Positions 28,001 through 34,729 of a DNA stretch of 64,000 bases are shown here, in pieces (the stretch's first letter is position 1; every line of letters starts with the position of its first letter). A program made the position numbers and the translations under genes. This DNA comes from JAHDBG01 sp963922315. GTDB taxonomy: Bacteria > Pseudomonadota > Gammaproteobacteria > Chromatiales > Chromatiaceae. Where the stretch lies: contig CAWUID010000001.1 in NCBI GenBank assembly GCA_963922315.1, positions 1 through 64,000 of the forward strand. Direction: 5' to 3'. The notes beneath the pieces were generated by a model. It ran no database searches. It was given only the letters and a program-made list of their open reading frames with translations, and had not been told where the DNA came from.

Positions 28001-28741
28001 GCTGTCTGTGGCTTCGCGGATGTCTCGTTCTCCGGCAAAAAAAGCCAGTATGTCACCGTCCAGTGGGAGTAGTTCGGCGACTGCGCCTTGCAGGGTGATC
28101 ATTGGATCACGGGCATCGGGTTCTGGTGGGTGGTAGCGGATATCGACCGGATAGGTACGCCCGGCCAGCCGGATAATCGGTGCCTGTCCGAAATGTTCGG
28201 CAAACCGTTCTGGTTCCAGCGTGGCTGAGGTGATGATCAGTTTCAGGTCAGGTCGCTGCGGCAATAATTGGTGCAGGTAGCCGAGCAGGAAGTCGATGTT
28301 CAGGCTGCGTTCGTGCGCTTCGTCGATGATCAGGGTGCTGTATTCCCGCAGCAGCGGGTCCCGCTGAATTTCGGCCAGCAGGATGCCGTCGGTCATCAGT
28401 TTGATAACGGTTTTTTTCGAGACCTGGTCATTAAATCGTACTTTATAACCAACATGTGTGCCGACAGATTCGTGTAGCTCTGCGGCGATACGTTCGGCGA
28501 GTCGTTGCGCGGCAATGCGACGCGGCTGGGTGTGACCGATGCGGCCATTTTGTGTCAGGTCGGTGGCCAGACAGATCTTGGGCAGTTGGGTCGATTTGCC
28601 GCAGCCGGTTTCGCCGCACACGATCAGTACCTGATGGTCGCGAATAGCGGTCTGGATAGCGTCCAGATGTGCAGTGATCGGCAGGTCTGCCGGAAAGGTG
28701 ATCGGTGGGTGAATGGGGGAGGTGGCACCTGTCTGGTGCAT
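25058..28741 (-). CDS. hrpA: ATP-dependent RNA helicase HrpA
   Basis: DEAH-box RNA helicase of 1227 residues, implicated in E. coli in resolving collided or stalled ribosomes and in mRNA processing. Motif I GETGCGKSTQ, motif II DEAHERSLNIDFLLGYL, SAT (ITSATLEPERF) and motif VI QRSGRCGRV are intact. Helicase-associated and OB-like domains follow, then the long DUF3418 C-terminus. Length is close to the family norm. Its start lies 2 bp after the vapC stop, so it is probably transcribed with vapBC. Confidence 0.95.
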   Translation of the reverse strand: MHQTGATSPIHPPITFPADLPITAHLDAIQTAIRDHQVLIVCGETGCGKSTQLPKICLATDLTQNGRIGHTQPRRIAAQRLAERIAAELHESVGTHVGYKVRFNDQVSKKTVIKLMTDGILLAEIQRDPLLREYSTLIIDEAHERSLNIDFLLGYLHQLLPQRPDLKLIITSATLEPERFAEHFGQAPIIRLAGRTYPVDIRYHPPEPDARDPMITLQGAVAELLPLDGDILAFFAGERDIREATDSLRKPYGSELDILPLYARQRATDQARIFAPNHKRRRLVLATNVAETSLTVPGIRYVIDTGLARISRYSPRSKLQRLPIEPISQASAAQRSGRCGRVAPGVCIRLYSEADFASRPAYTEPEILRTNLAAIILRMQALRLGDIASFPFVQPPDQRAIRDGYRVLHELGAVTTQHQITRSGRKLARIPVDPRIGRMLLAAPRYHCLREILIIAAALAIPDPREPVRGTPPADWCHPHSDFITLLNLWHTQQQARQQHSRRAFHTWCQTQQLAPHRVREWHALHQQLQQQMQAMRYRPNTTPASEDQIHQAILSGLLSQIGLREQGQNRVYQGARQQRFHLTPGAHKTASRWIMAVELIETQRVYARLVARIKPAWLEAQAHHLLQKTYAEPEWHAPSERVITYETLHLYGLPIATQRRKPYAPLNPAHAREIFIQHALVMGDACWQASFWEHNQTQIGAIRAQEAKIRRCDLLIDDSQRYDWYDARIPPDIADTRQLEHWLRQPGQATALHFAPDDLRTTAPGPDAADYPEYLLLNDTPLPLRYAFTPGEPQDGISVQIPLSLLPQLSQGQIDWLIPGLIHAKLTALLKTLPKPLRRECVPLADTVRDSLAQMQPEDRPLHQTFAAALRQVRQLHIPEDVWQPHALEPYLRLRICVMDGARELAVSRDLTDLQRRYGQAASAITLHSPTSLQQRGLRDWTCGRLPEHITTQQDGLQLRAYPALADEGDSVAVRCLTSREQAAELHQQGLTRLLMLRQSRRIRDLRRDAPDTQTSWRYSQLSTTTDTPAESLPLTEQLIRQAITRTFLTEQDPTLIRDAKQFNACYEQGKTNLYSAYQQLHTVVRDSLAQYEQIHQALSQHTQASQRATVTDVQAQLHRLLYAGFVQQTPVAQLLHYPRYLQAIHQRLTRLRTGGQARDQQQIQAMAAIQKRWQQRIIQQPDDTRLAQIRWQLEELRVSLFAQQLGTPYPISVRRIEKTWQQLSL

Positions 28742-28743
28742 GG

Positions 28744-29145
28744 TCAGGCTTGAATCCAGTCGGTCACTGTCAGAGTAGTAATTTGGCGGAATGCCTGGTC
28801 ACGGGTGACCAGGGTGGCTTTTGCAGCGAGTGCCTGGGCGGCGATGAGTAAGTCCAGCGGGGCAAGTGTTTTACCCTGAGTAGTGAGTTCAGCGCGGATA
28901 TCGCCATATATCCGCGCTGTATCGCGTTCCCAGGGTAGCACGGTCATCCGGCGCAGGAATTCATGCACCAGGCGATGTAATTTTCTGGCGTCAGGTCGCT
29001 TCGCCAACCCGAACAATAATTCGGCTTCAGTGATGACAGAGATGTACAGGCTGGACGCCGGGGCTGCCACCAGGTTGGCAAGCACCATCGGTTCCTGTTT
29101 GATGCAGTAGCCGACAATATTGGTGTCCAGCAGGTAACGAGTCAT
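28744..29145 (-). CDS. vapC: VapC PIN-domain toxin
   Basis: 133-residue PIN-domain ribonuclease. The acidic metal-binding residues appear in LLDTNIVGYC, ITEAELLFGLAKR, APLDLLIAAQALA and LVTRDQAF. VapC toxins cut tRNA or the sarcin-ricin loop of 23S rRNA. It overlaps vapB by 4 bp (ATGA) and is followed almost without a gap by hrpA. Confidence 0.93.
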   Translation of the reverse strand: MTRYLLDTNIVGYCIKQEPMVLANLVAAPASSLYISVITEAELLFGLAKRPDARKLHRLVHEFLRRMTVLPWERDTARIYGDIRAELTTQGKTLAPLDLLIAAQALAAKATLVTRDQAFRQITTLTVTDWIQA

Positions 29146-29396
29146 TCGTGCCAGCCGGCAAACGGGTCGCGCTCCTGGGTGACGGGCCGTTCGGGTGCCA
29201 GAAAGTCACCCGGAATGTCGGTATTTTGCGCTGCAGCAAAAAAGCTATCCCAGTCCTGTGGTTTTTCTGACAGGATCACTTCCTGCGTGTCCGGGTTGCG
29301 GCGGATATACACTTCCGGGCTGGTAAAGCGAAAGGCGAGGGGTAAACGCACGGCCTGGCTGTTGCCGTTGCTGAATAATCTGGCAGTTTGTGGCAT
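29142..29396 (-). CDS. vapB: VapB/VagC antitoxin (AbrB fold)
   Basis: 84-residue antitoxin with the swapped-hairpin AbrB motif (ARLFSNGNSQAVRLPLAFRF) and a C-terminal tail (WDSFFAA) that should block VapC. A strong AAGGAGT Shine-Dalgarno lies before the ATG. A palindrome at 29421-29440 upstream is the likely operator. Confidence 0.92.
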   Translation of the reverse strand: MPQTARLFSNGNSQAVRLPLAFRFTSPEVYIRRNPDTQEVILSEKPQDWDSFFAAAQNTDIPGDFLAPERPVTQERDPFAGWHE

Positions 29397-29420
29397 CAGG
29401 GGTGACTCCTTGAATAGGGG

Positions 29421-29440
29421 GTATATATTTGAATATATAC
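29421..29440 (-). promoter_or_regulatory. Palindromic operator/promoter of vapBC
   Basis: GTATATATT (29421-29429) and AATATATAC (29432-29440) form a perfect inverted repeat with a two-base spacer, 24 bp upstream of vapB. The AT-rich arms can also supply a -10 element. This is the expected place for VapBC autoregulation. Confidence 0.6.
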
Positions 29441-29475
29441 TACTGAGTGCTTAGTAGATCGTAAAGAGTTTTTTT

Positions 29476-29605
29476 GCAGATGAGGTTAAAAAACCGTCTG
29501 TGGCTGAAATTGCAGCACGAGCACCGGGTAGCTTCTCAGTTTGAGCGCTTAGCCATCACCTGTCAGGCTGTATTCAGCTTGGTCGGCCACTATAATCGGG
29601 TTTAA
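29476..29605 (+). pseudogene. Possible remnant of an RIC/ScdA-type N-terminal domain
   Basis: One frame reads ADEVKKPSVAEIAARAPGSFSV and stops at 29542. The frame one base over continues as FERLAITCQAVFSLVGHYNRV to a stop at 29605. Joined, the string resembles the DUF542/ScdA N-terminal pattern (xVxEIAxxxPxxxxVFExxxIxxC) of iron-sulfur repair proteins, although the expected CC pair is not kept. No start codon fits and the rest of such a gene is missing. This is a pattern-based guess on a short stretch. Confidence 0.25.
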
Positions 29606-30378
29606 TTGTGAGCGATCCCTAAGGTATACCAGGCGCTGGGGGTGTCTTGTTGTAACAGGCTGAGTTTTGTCTGAATATCCGGATTTGCAATCTGGAATGC
29701 ATCGTATGCCAGGGCCGGGTCATTATTTTTTTCGCTGAGATGCGCGATCACCAGATGTTGTAGCTGTGTGGTGTCCAGTGTGCTGAGTAAGTCTGCTGCT
29801 TGTTGGTTGTTGAGGTGCCCATAGTCGCCACCAACCCGTGTTTGGAGTTTGGGGGGGTAGGGGCCGTTGGCAAGTTTTTGCGGATCGTGATTCGCTTCCA
29901 GCAGCAGGGCGTCCAGTCGGGTGTATTGTGCTTTGATATGAGGAGTGATGTGCCCGAGATCGGTGAGCAGACCGAGGCGTTTGTCAGCGCAGGTGAAGAT
30001 GAATTGTACGGTTTCGCGCGCATCATGTGGCACGATGACGGGTGTTATAGTGATGTCACCGATGTTGAAGGCGGGCAGGTGTGGATTGATCAGGTGGCAA
30101 TCCGGCAGTTGGCCGAAGTCTGTTTGCGCAGTGCCTGCGCTCATCCAGACTGGAGTCTGGTAGCGGCGTGCGACCGGGCCAACGCCGCGTTGATGATCGC
30201 CATGCTCGTGGGTGACGAGTATCGCATCCAGCCGGGTCAGGTCGATACCTAATCCAGCACTGCGTCGTTCCAGTTCGCGGGCCGCAAAGCCACAATCAAT
30301 CAACAGTAAGGTATTATCAGATTGTACTAGTGTTGCATTGCCGCGACTGCCGCTGCCGAGTGAGGCAAAGCGCAACAT
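29602..30378 (-). CDS. MBL-fold metallohydrolase (YycJ/WalJ-like)
   Basis: 258-residue metallo-beta-lactamase-fold hydrolase. The start LRFASLGSGSRGNATLV, the metal site THEHGDH and later ligand positions (VPHDARE, LTDLGHIT, HLSEKNND) match the YycJ/WalJ group of putative nucleases. It overlaps bamC by one base (TGATG) and is co-transcribed with it. Substrate unknown. Confidence 0.85.
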   Translation of the reverse strand: MLRFASLGSGSRGNATLVQSDNTLLLIDCGFAARELERRSAGLGIDLTRLDAILVTHEHGDHQRGVGPVARRYQTPVWMSAGTAQTDFGQLPDCHLINPHLPAFNIGDITITPVIVPHDARETVQFIFTCADKRLGLLTDLGHITPHIKAQYTRLDALLLEANHDPQKLANGPYPPKLQTRVGGDYGHLNNQQAADLLSTLDTTQLQHLVIAHLSEKNNDPALAYDAFQIANPDIQTKLSLLQQDTPSAWYTLGIAHN

Positions 30379-31493
30379 CAGTGCTGTACCTGAAAGTACC
30401 CCGCGAGCTGACGTAACAGTTGCATACTGCGATCATTATCCGGAATTTGGCTCTGATGATCGCGCACCTGGATGATTGACCCTGTCCGGGTCGGTTGCAG
30501 TATGATCTGATAAACCTCAGCAGCTGTGTTTGTTGCGTCAGTGTCACCTATCGAGAAGGTCAGGTCAGGTGTCAGCATAAAAGCTTTTTCGGGCATGGGA
30601 TACTGTATAACAAACCGGCCTGCATTCTGATCTTGTTGCTGTATCTGGAATATTGGCTGACGTAAGGCATGAGCTAAGATGGGCCAGGCTTTTGCTGCGG
30701 AATCAGTGATTGCCAGTTCACCGTTGAGAGGGTCGTTTTCAGGCTCCTGAGTTTGAGAGGACTGAATGGCAGGGGAGACCTTGAGGTAGGCCGCTATCTG
30801 GTTCAGCAGTGCATATTCCCGTTGAGGATCAGATGCCAGAGGAATCCACTCTGTTCTATCAATATCACCATCGATGTCATAGTGAATCTTCTGCTGCGTG
30901 CCATAATGTGTAACTGATATGGCAGTTTGTTGATCGTTGATGGGCACCAGCCGCATGAGGAACTGGCTGCGTTGATCAGCTGCATACAGGCTACCCAATA
31001 TTGAACGAAACGTTTCAGTGATAATGTCGTCAGCAGTGTCGCCGGGTTCTGCTGTCCATGCAGTGCGCAGTATGCCTAGCTGTTCATTTTTCTCTGCAAT
31101 GTCGACGTTTTGTGTTTGCCAGAAGCTGAGTAGTTGTGTCCAGGCTTGTTCTGGTGTGACAGATAGCAGCAGATGTGGTGTGTTGAGGTGAGGTGATGTT
31201 AAAGCAGTTGCTGATGCCTGGGCTTTAACAGGCTCGGTAGATGTGGCGTGTGGTTGATGAGTTGAAGCAGAGTGCTGTGGATTGGTGATGGTTGTGCCAG
31301 GCTGACCTGTTGGCAGATCTGGTATCGCTAACCGGGGTGCAAGAGGTGCAGCAGTCAGGTCTGGTGGAATCACCAGATTGCGCGTGGCTTGTTGTTCTCC
31401 GGCATAATCTATGGCATTTTCCGGGCCGACACTGCTGCATCCTGTGCCCAGGCTGAGGAGAATGGCGGAGAGGGCGATGTGCCGGTTTTGCAT
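30378..31493 (-). CDS. bamC: Outer-membrane assembly lipoprotein BamC
   Basis: Lipoprotein of the BAM complex that inserts beta-barrel proteins. The 371-residue protein has a lipobox (LSLGTGC) at about residues 14-20. An unstructured N-terminal stretch (NAIDYAGEQQATRNLVIPPDLTAA) binds BamD in E. coli. Two helix-grip domains follow. The usual upstream partner dapA is absent; instead a terminator and tRNA-Leu lie upstream. Confidence 0.9.
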   Translation of the reverse strand: MQNRHIALSAILLSLGTGCSSVGPENAIDYAGEQQATRNLVIPPDLTAAPLAPRLAIPDLPTGQPGTTITNPQHSASTHQPHATSTEPVKAQASATALTSPHLNTPHLLLSVTPEQAWTQLLSFWQTQNVDIAEKNEQLGILRTAWTAEPGDTADDIITETFRSILGSLYAADQRSQFLMRLVPINDQQTAISVTHYGTQQKIHYDIDGDIDRTEWIPLASDPQREYALLNQIAAYLKVSPAIQSSQTQEPENDPLNGELAITDSAAKAWPILAHALRQPIFQIQQQDQNAGRFVIQYPMPEKAFMLTPDLTFSIGDTDATNTAAEVYQIILQPTRTGSIIQVRDHQSQIPDNDRSMQLLRQLAGYFQVQH

Positions 31494-31559
31494 ACGAAGT
31501 TCTGCCAGATAGAGGATGATATATGCTGATTGCAGGTCTCTGAATCACCCATAAAAAAA

Positions 31560-31590
31560 CCCCAACAGCCCGGTGACAGGCTGCTGGGGC
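31560..31590 (-). terminator. Terminator of tRNA-Leu, bidirectional in form
   Basis: CCCCAACAGCC (31560-31570) pairs with GGCTGCTGGGG (31579-31589) with one mismatch. Seven A bases before it give a U-tract on the minus strand, and six T bases after it give one on the plus strand. It sits 33 bp past the tRNA-Leu 3' end and 67 bp before bamC. Confidence 0.88.
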
Positions 31591-31622
31591 TTTTTTATGG
31601 TGATAATTCATCTGCAAAAATA

Positions 31623-31709
31623 TGGTGCCGAGGAGAGGACTTGAACCTCCACGACCTTACGGTCACCAGTACCTGAAACTGGCGCGTCTACCAATTCCGC
31701 CACCTCGGC
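31623..31709 (-). tRNA. tRNA-Leu (anticodon CAG)
   Basis: An 87-nt class II tRNA with a long variable arm (GTGACCGTAAGGTCGT) and an encoded CCA end. The acceptor stem GCCGAGG pairs with the 3' CCTCGGC. The anticodon loop TTCAGGT gives CAG, which reads CUG. The D-loop region AATTGGTAGACGC and T-loop GGTTCAAGTCC are standard. Confidence 0.97.
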
Positions 31710-31722
31710 AATTAAGACTACT

Positions 31723-31751
31723 AATTTACTCAGGCTGGTACTCAGTGTCAA
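31723..31751 (-). promoter_or_regulatory. Sigma-70 promoter of tRNA-Leu
   Basis: On the minus strand a perfect TTGACA (-35, 31746-31751) is followed after exactly 17 bp by TAAATT (-10, 31723-31728), 14 bp before the tRNA 5' end. The transposon target duplication begins only eight bases upstream of the -35 box, so the insertion spared the promoter. Confidence 0.75.
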
Positions 31752-31758
31752 TCACTAA

Positions 31759-31767
31759 GTTTATGCT
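31759..31767 (+). repeat. Left target-site duplication, 9 bp
   Basis: GTTTATGCT here is repeated exactly at 32496-32504, immediately outside the terminal inverted repeats of the 728-bp element. The next base, G, also matches on both sides. Confidence 0.85.
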
Positions 31768-31825
31768 GGGTGCGATTCAAACTGATGTGGTAATCTGCTA
31801 CCGTAGGCTTTTCACAAGCGTTACT

Positions 31826-31918
31826 CCGATCTGCTCTCCGAGGGACGCCGGAATACCCGTCCGTGGGGGCTCGGCTGCGGCCGTCAATGGCCGCAGACGC
31901 CCTCGGAGAGCAGATCGG
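31826..31918 (+). repeat. Large palindrome, copy 1, inside the transposon
   Basis: A perfect 19-bp inverted repeat (31826-31844 with 31900-31918) encloses a core with a second hairpin, CTGCGGCC/GGCCGCAG. The core from CTCCGAGG to CCTCGGAG is nearly the same as the reverse complement of copy 2. The outer arm sequence is different from copy 2 but still self-complementary. Confidence 0.85.
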
Positions 31919-32312
31919 GATAACGCCCCGTTTTAGTACAGTGATGCAACCACCTTCGTAGCCATGTTCAAACCGGGCAGCCTTTGCACACATTCGCTGC
32001 AAAACCTACGACACCGGTTGTCGCAACCTGTAGTACCGTGATAAAAATCCTGTGTGCCAGAAACGAATCGACCAAGAGACTGTTCGCTGAACTCTGTTTG
32101 CCTATCAGACCGGATAGAGTGGCAGCCAATCCGGCAGTGCTGTGACTGTGGCTTCGCTGCGCACAGAACGACAGGTATTCGCTGGCGTTTTGGGTGAACG
32201 CCTGGCCACCGATGCGCTGTCGGGCATGAGCAGCTCTGGCAAGGTTTGTTGTACCACAGTGCCGCCATTGGTGGGAATGACCGCGAAGGTGGTTGTGCCA
32301 CCTTACTCTCAG

Positions 32313-32424
32313 AGCGTTTCCCGACCGGGGTTCTCCGAGGGCGTCTGCGGCCATGGACGGCCGCAGCCGAGCCCCCAGGACGGGTATTCTGGCGTACCTC
32401 GGAGAGCCCCGGTCAGGAAACGCT
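32313..32424 (-). repeat. Large palindrome, copy 2, inverted, inside the transposon
   Basis: Arms 32313-32340 and 32397-32424 pair at 26 of 28 positions. The inner core is the inverted counterpart of copy 1, including the CTGCGGCC/GGCCGCAG stem and the GGGGGCTCGG block. The stem would be one of the longest in the window. Confidence 0.85.
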
Positions 32425-32495
32425 GAGCCTGACGTTGACAACATTCGATCTCATGTAGCCCAACCTATTACTCCACATCAGTTTGAATCACACCC

Positions 32496-32504
32496 GTTTA
32501 TGCT
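32496..32504 (+). repeat. Right target-site duplication, 9 bp
   Basis: Exact copy of 31759-31767, placed directly after the right terminal inverted repeat. Confidence 0.85.
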
Positions 32505-32606
32505 GCGGGAGTTGTATCGGTAGTTTGTTCAGTGTACAGTCAGAATTACGTGTCTGTATTATGGTTCTGAGTCTCTTCGGGCCTTTTTATTTTTGGGAGT
32601 GTTACG

Positions 32607-33557
32607 ATGAAACATCGATGGGCAGCGGGACTGGCTGCATTAGTGCTGGCGTTGCCAGCGTATGCATTTGAGTTTGTAACTATTGGCACCGGTGGAGTCA
32701 CTGGGGTTTACTATCCGACAGGTGGTGCGATTTGCCGGTTGGTGAATAAAGATCGTAAATCGCATGGTGTCCGGTGTTCAGTTGAAAGCACTGGTGGGTC
32801 TGTTTACAACCTGAACGCGATCCGGGCCGGTGAGCTGGATATGGGAGTGGTGCAGTCAGACTGGCAACACCATGCTTATCATGGGACTGATCGCTTTGAA
32901 GGTAAAGGCAATAAAGATCTGCGGGCAGTGTTTTCAGTTCATCCGGAGCCGTTTACGGTATTAGCCCGACGCGACGCCGGTATCCGCGAATTTAAGGATT
33001 TGAAGGGTAAACGCGTCAATATTGGTAATCCAGGTTCTGGCCAGCGTGGCAATATGGATATGTTGATGCGACTATATGGTTGGGACAAAGATGATTTTAA
33101 GCAGGTGACTGAACTGAAGTCAGCTGAGCAGGCTCAGGCTTTATGCGATAACAAGGTGGATGCGATTGTATTCACGGTCGGGCATCCGAATGGTTCTATC
33201 AAGGAAGCTACCACGGCATGCGGTGCCGTCCTGGTGTCTGTGACTGGCCCGGTGATTGATAAGCTGGTAGATGAGAATGATTATTATCGGGTTGCGACGA
33301 TTCCGGGTGGCATGTATCAGGGCAATCCGCAGGATGTGCTGACCTTCGGGGTGGGTGCGACCTTCGTCAGTTCAACAGATACATCTGCTGATACAATCTA
33401 CACCGTTGTTAAAGCTGTGTTTGAAAATATAGGTCAGTTCCGTCGTTTTCACCCAGCCTTTGCGCACTTGAAAGAAGCGCAAATGGCATCTGACGGACTG
33501 TCAGCGCCGTTACATGATGGTGCACTGCGCTATTACAAAGAAGCCGGACTACGCTGA
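32607..33557 (+). CDS. TAXI-family TRAP solute-binding protein 1
   Basis: 316-residue periplasmic binding protein of the TAXI group, whose members bind small carboxylates or amino acids for TRAP transporters. A signal peptide ending in PAYAFEF is followed by the family opening VTIGTGGVTGVYYPTGGAICRLVN. Further motifs are STGGSVYNLNAIRAGELDMGVVQSDW and VNIGNPGSGQRGNMDML. GGGAG precedes the ATG. It is a close paralogue of the protein at 38.5-39.6 kb, but no TAXI-type fused membrane component is in the window. It stands alone between the transposon and a terminator. Confidence 0.92.
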   Translation: MKHRWAAGLAALVLALPAYAFEFVTIGTGGVTGVYYPTGGAICRLVNKDRKSHGVRCSVESTGGSVYNLNAIRAGELDMGVVQSDWQHHAYHGTDRFEGKGNKDLRAVFSVHPEPFTVLARRDAGIREFKDLKGKRVNIGNPGSGQRGNMDMLMRLYGWDKDDFKQVTELKSAEQAQALCDNKVDAIVFTVGHPNGSIKEATTACGAVLVSVTGPVIDKLVDENDYYRVATIPGGMYQGNPQDVLTFGVGATFVSSTDTSADTIYTVVKAVFENIGQFRRFHPAFAHLKEAQMASDGLSAPLHDGALRYYKEAGLR

Positions 33558-33584
33558 ATCAGAGATATTATTTCGGCTTTGACT

Positions 33585-33619
33585 AACCCGTTTGCTATCG
33601 GTGGCAAACGGGTTTTTTT
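33585..33619 (+). terminator. Rho-independent terminator of TAXI gene 1
   Basis: AACCCGTTTGC (33585-33595) and GCAAACGGGTT (33604-33614) form a perfect 11-bp stem with an eight-base loop, followed by a run of T to 33619. Confidence 0.92.
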
Positions 33620-33634
33620 ATGGGTGCTTGCTGG

Positions 33635-33794
33635 GGGGGCGTTCTCAATGAGCTGAGTGGAAATGATGTCGAGTCATTTTTTGTGCTGACAAGGCGCAAT
33701 GAGGAGTCATAGTCATTCTATTGCGACGAGTTGCAACACCGTCAGCGCAGAAAAGGGCCAGAATCAAACCATGAAGTTGATTGAGAACGCCCCC
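33635..33794. mobile_element. MITE-like 160-bp palindromic element
   Basis: The outer 15 bp (GGGGGCGTTCTCAAT at 33635-33649) recur inverted at 33780-33794. Imperfect complementarity continues inward past the TGTGCTGAC/GTCAGCGCA blocks to a centre near GTCATAGTCATTC, so the whole piece can fold on itself. No ORF. Its right edge coincides with the stop codon of the response regulator. No clear target duplication is seen. Confidence 0.6.
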
Positions 33795-34390
33795 TATGCA
33801 AAAGGAGCAGCTTTTAAGGCGGCTTGTGTGCGGTTGGTAACTCCCAGATAATCAAAAATTCTGATCAGGTGGTTTTTAACGGTACCTTCTGCTAAATAGG
33901 TGGCGCGACTGATTTCTTTGTTGGACATGCCGTGCGCAACATAATGCAGGATCTGGCGTTGTTGGGCATTCAGCGGTTGGATTTTCCTGGGTTTAGGCCG
34001 GGTCAGATGTTGTTGTGCCCGTTGTCTCAGAGTCTGGTGAATCTGCTGATCCAGTTCGGGCCAGTTTAGTTGGTTAATAGTGGTAACGTACTCTATACCA
34101 GCGGCATAGGCATTGCTGTGCAGATCATCCGTTGCGGTGATCGCCACTAAAATTGCTTGTGGTAGCCAACGCCGGAGTGGTTTCAGCAGATGGCATTCAC
34201 TCATATCCTTCAGCGTGATGATGCCCCAGGCATAAGGTTGCGTGGCTTGAATCAGCTGACGTACCGCTTCTGGTTCTCGTGTGGTGTTACGAACCGGGTT
34301 ACTGCTATTATGCAGATGCTTCATCCATAATGTTGGTAGCAGTTGGTGGTCGTCAATAATCAGGACTTGTTGTATTGAAGGTTGTTGCAT
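33794..34390 (-). CDS. LuxR/NarL-type regulator with degenerate receiver
   Basis: 198-residue regulator with a receiver-like domain followed by a LuxR helix-turn-helix (LNAQQRQILHYVAHGMSNKEISRATYLAEGTVKNHL, about 137-172). The receiver keeps the acidic pair DD (13-14). Aligned by eye on NarL, the phospho-acceptor Asp is Thr59 (GIITLKDM) and the conserved Lys is Thr104. It is therefore unlikely to be controlled by phosphorylation. No kinase gene is nearby. Targets are unknown; the neighbouring TAXI/TRAP genes are candidates. The stop lies at the edge of the MITE-like element, so the last codons may have been altered by it. Confidence 0.85.
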   Translation of the reverse strand: MQQPSIQQVLIIDDHQLLPTLWMKHLHNSSNPVRNTTREPEAVRQLIQATQPYAWGIITLKDMSECHLLKPLRRWLPQAILVAITATDDLHSNAYAAGIEYVTTINQLNWPELDQQIHQTLRQRAQQHLTRPKPRKIQPLNAQQRQILHYVAHGMSNKEISRATYLAEGTVKNHLIRIFDYLGVTNRTQAALKAAPFA

Positions 34391-34575
34391 GTTTTAAGCC
34401 TCGTGCATTCCATATTGCGAGGTTTTGTCATCCTGTTTTCTCAGGATGAAGCCCAGGCTTAAATTCAAACATAGTTGATAACTATATGCAACAATTTCGC
34501 GCTACAAAAAGTATCTGGTCTTTCTTTTATTATTTGTGATTAAAAAGATGCTGGTAAGAGTATCAGTTGGGGATA

Positions 34576-34652
34576 TGGCGCGCCCAAGAGGATTCGAACC
34601 TCTGACCTTTGGCTTCGGAGGCCAACACTCTATCCAGCTGAGCTATGGGCGC
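34576..34652 (-). tRNA. tRNA-Arg (anticodon CCG)
   Basis: 77-nt tRNA with encoded CCA. Acceptor GCGCCCA pairs with TGGGCGC, the D-arm is AGCTCAGCTGGATAGAG and the T-arm AGAGGTTCGAATCCTCT. The anticodon stem TTGGC/GCCAA holds the loop CTCCGAA, so the anticodon is CCG, reading CGG. It lies after dctM on the same strand. Confidence 0.97.
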
Positions 34653-34688
34653 GTATCGGGAGGGAAAATGTGGAGGGGTTAACGAAGC

Positions 34689-34718
34689 CTGACTCCCGCA
34701 CGGACGTGCAGGAGTCAG
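34689..34718 (-). terminator. Hairpin between dctM and tRNA-Arg
   Basis: CTGACTCC (34689-34696) pairs with GGAGTCAG (34711-34718), with an inner GCAC/GTGC stem. It starts 11 bases past the dctM stop. There is no strong U-tract, so it may be a processing or stability hairpin. Confidence 0.5.
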
Positions 34719-34729
34719 AAGGATGTTCC

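Larger units (their letters stand above)
31768..32495. mobile_element. 728-bp non-autonomous transposon-like element
   Basis: The ends are 23-bp inverted repeats (31768-31790 and 32473-32495) that match at 22 of 23 positions and begin GGGTG. Both are flanked directly by the same 9-bp sequence, a classic target duplication. Inside, two large related palindromes lie in opposite orientation about 58-71 bp from the ends, around a middle section of about 394 bp. No intact transposase is encoded. A minus-strand open frame (31968-32444) ends hydrophobically but has no motif, and I do not call it. A 9-bp duplication occurs in several IS families, so the parent family is not assigned. The inter-gene stretch 31710-32606 holds only this element and promoters. 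Confidence 0.8.

Noticed and set aside
31968..32444. 158-codon minus-strand open frame inside the transposon
   Set aside because: Half of it runs through the palindrome, no start signal, no motif; kept only as a remark under the element.
34576..34652. tRNA-Arg as an integration site of a genomic island
   Set aside because: No integrase gene or duplicated tRNA 3' end was seen on either side.
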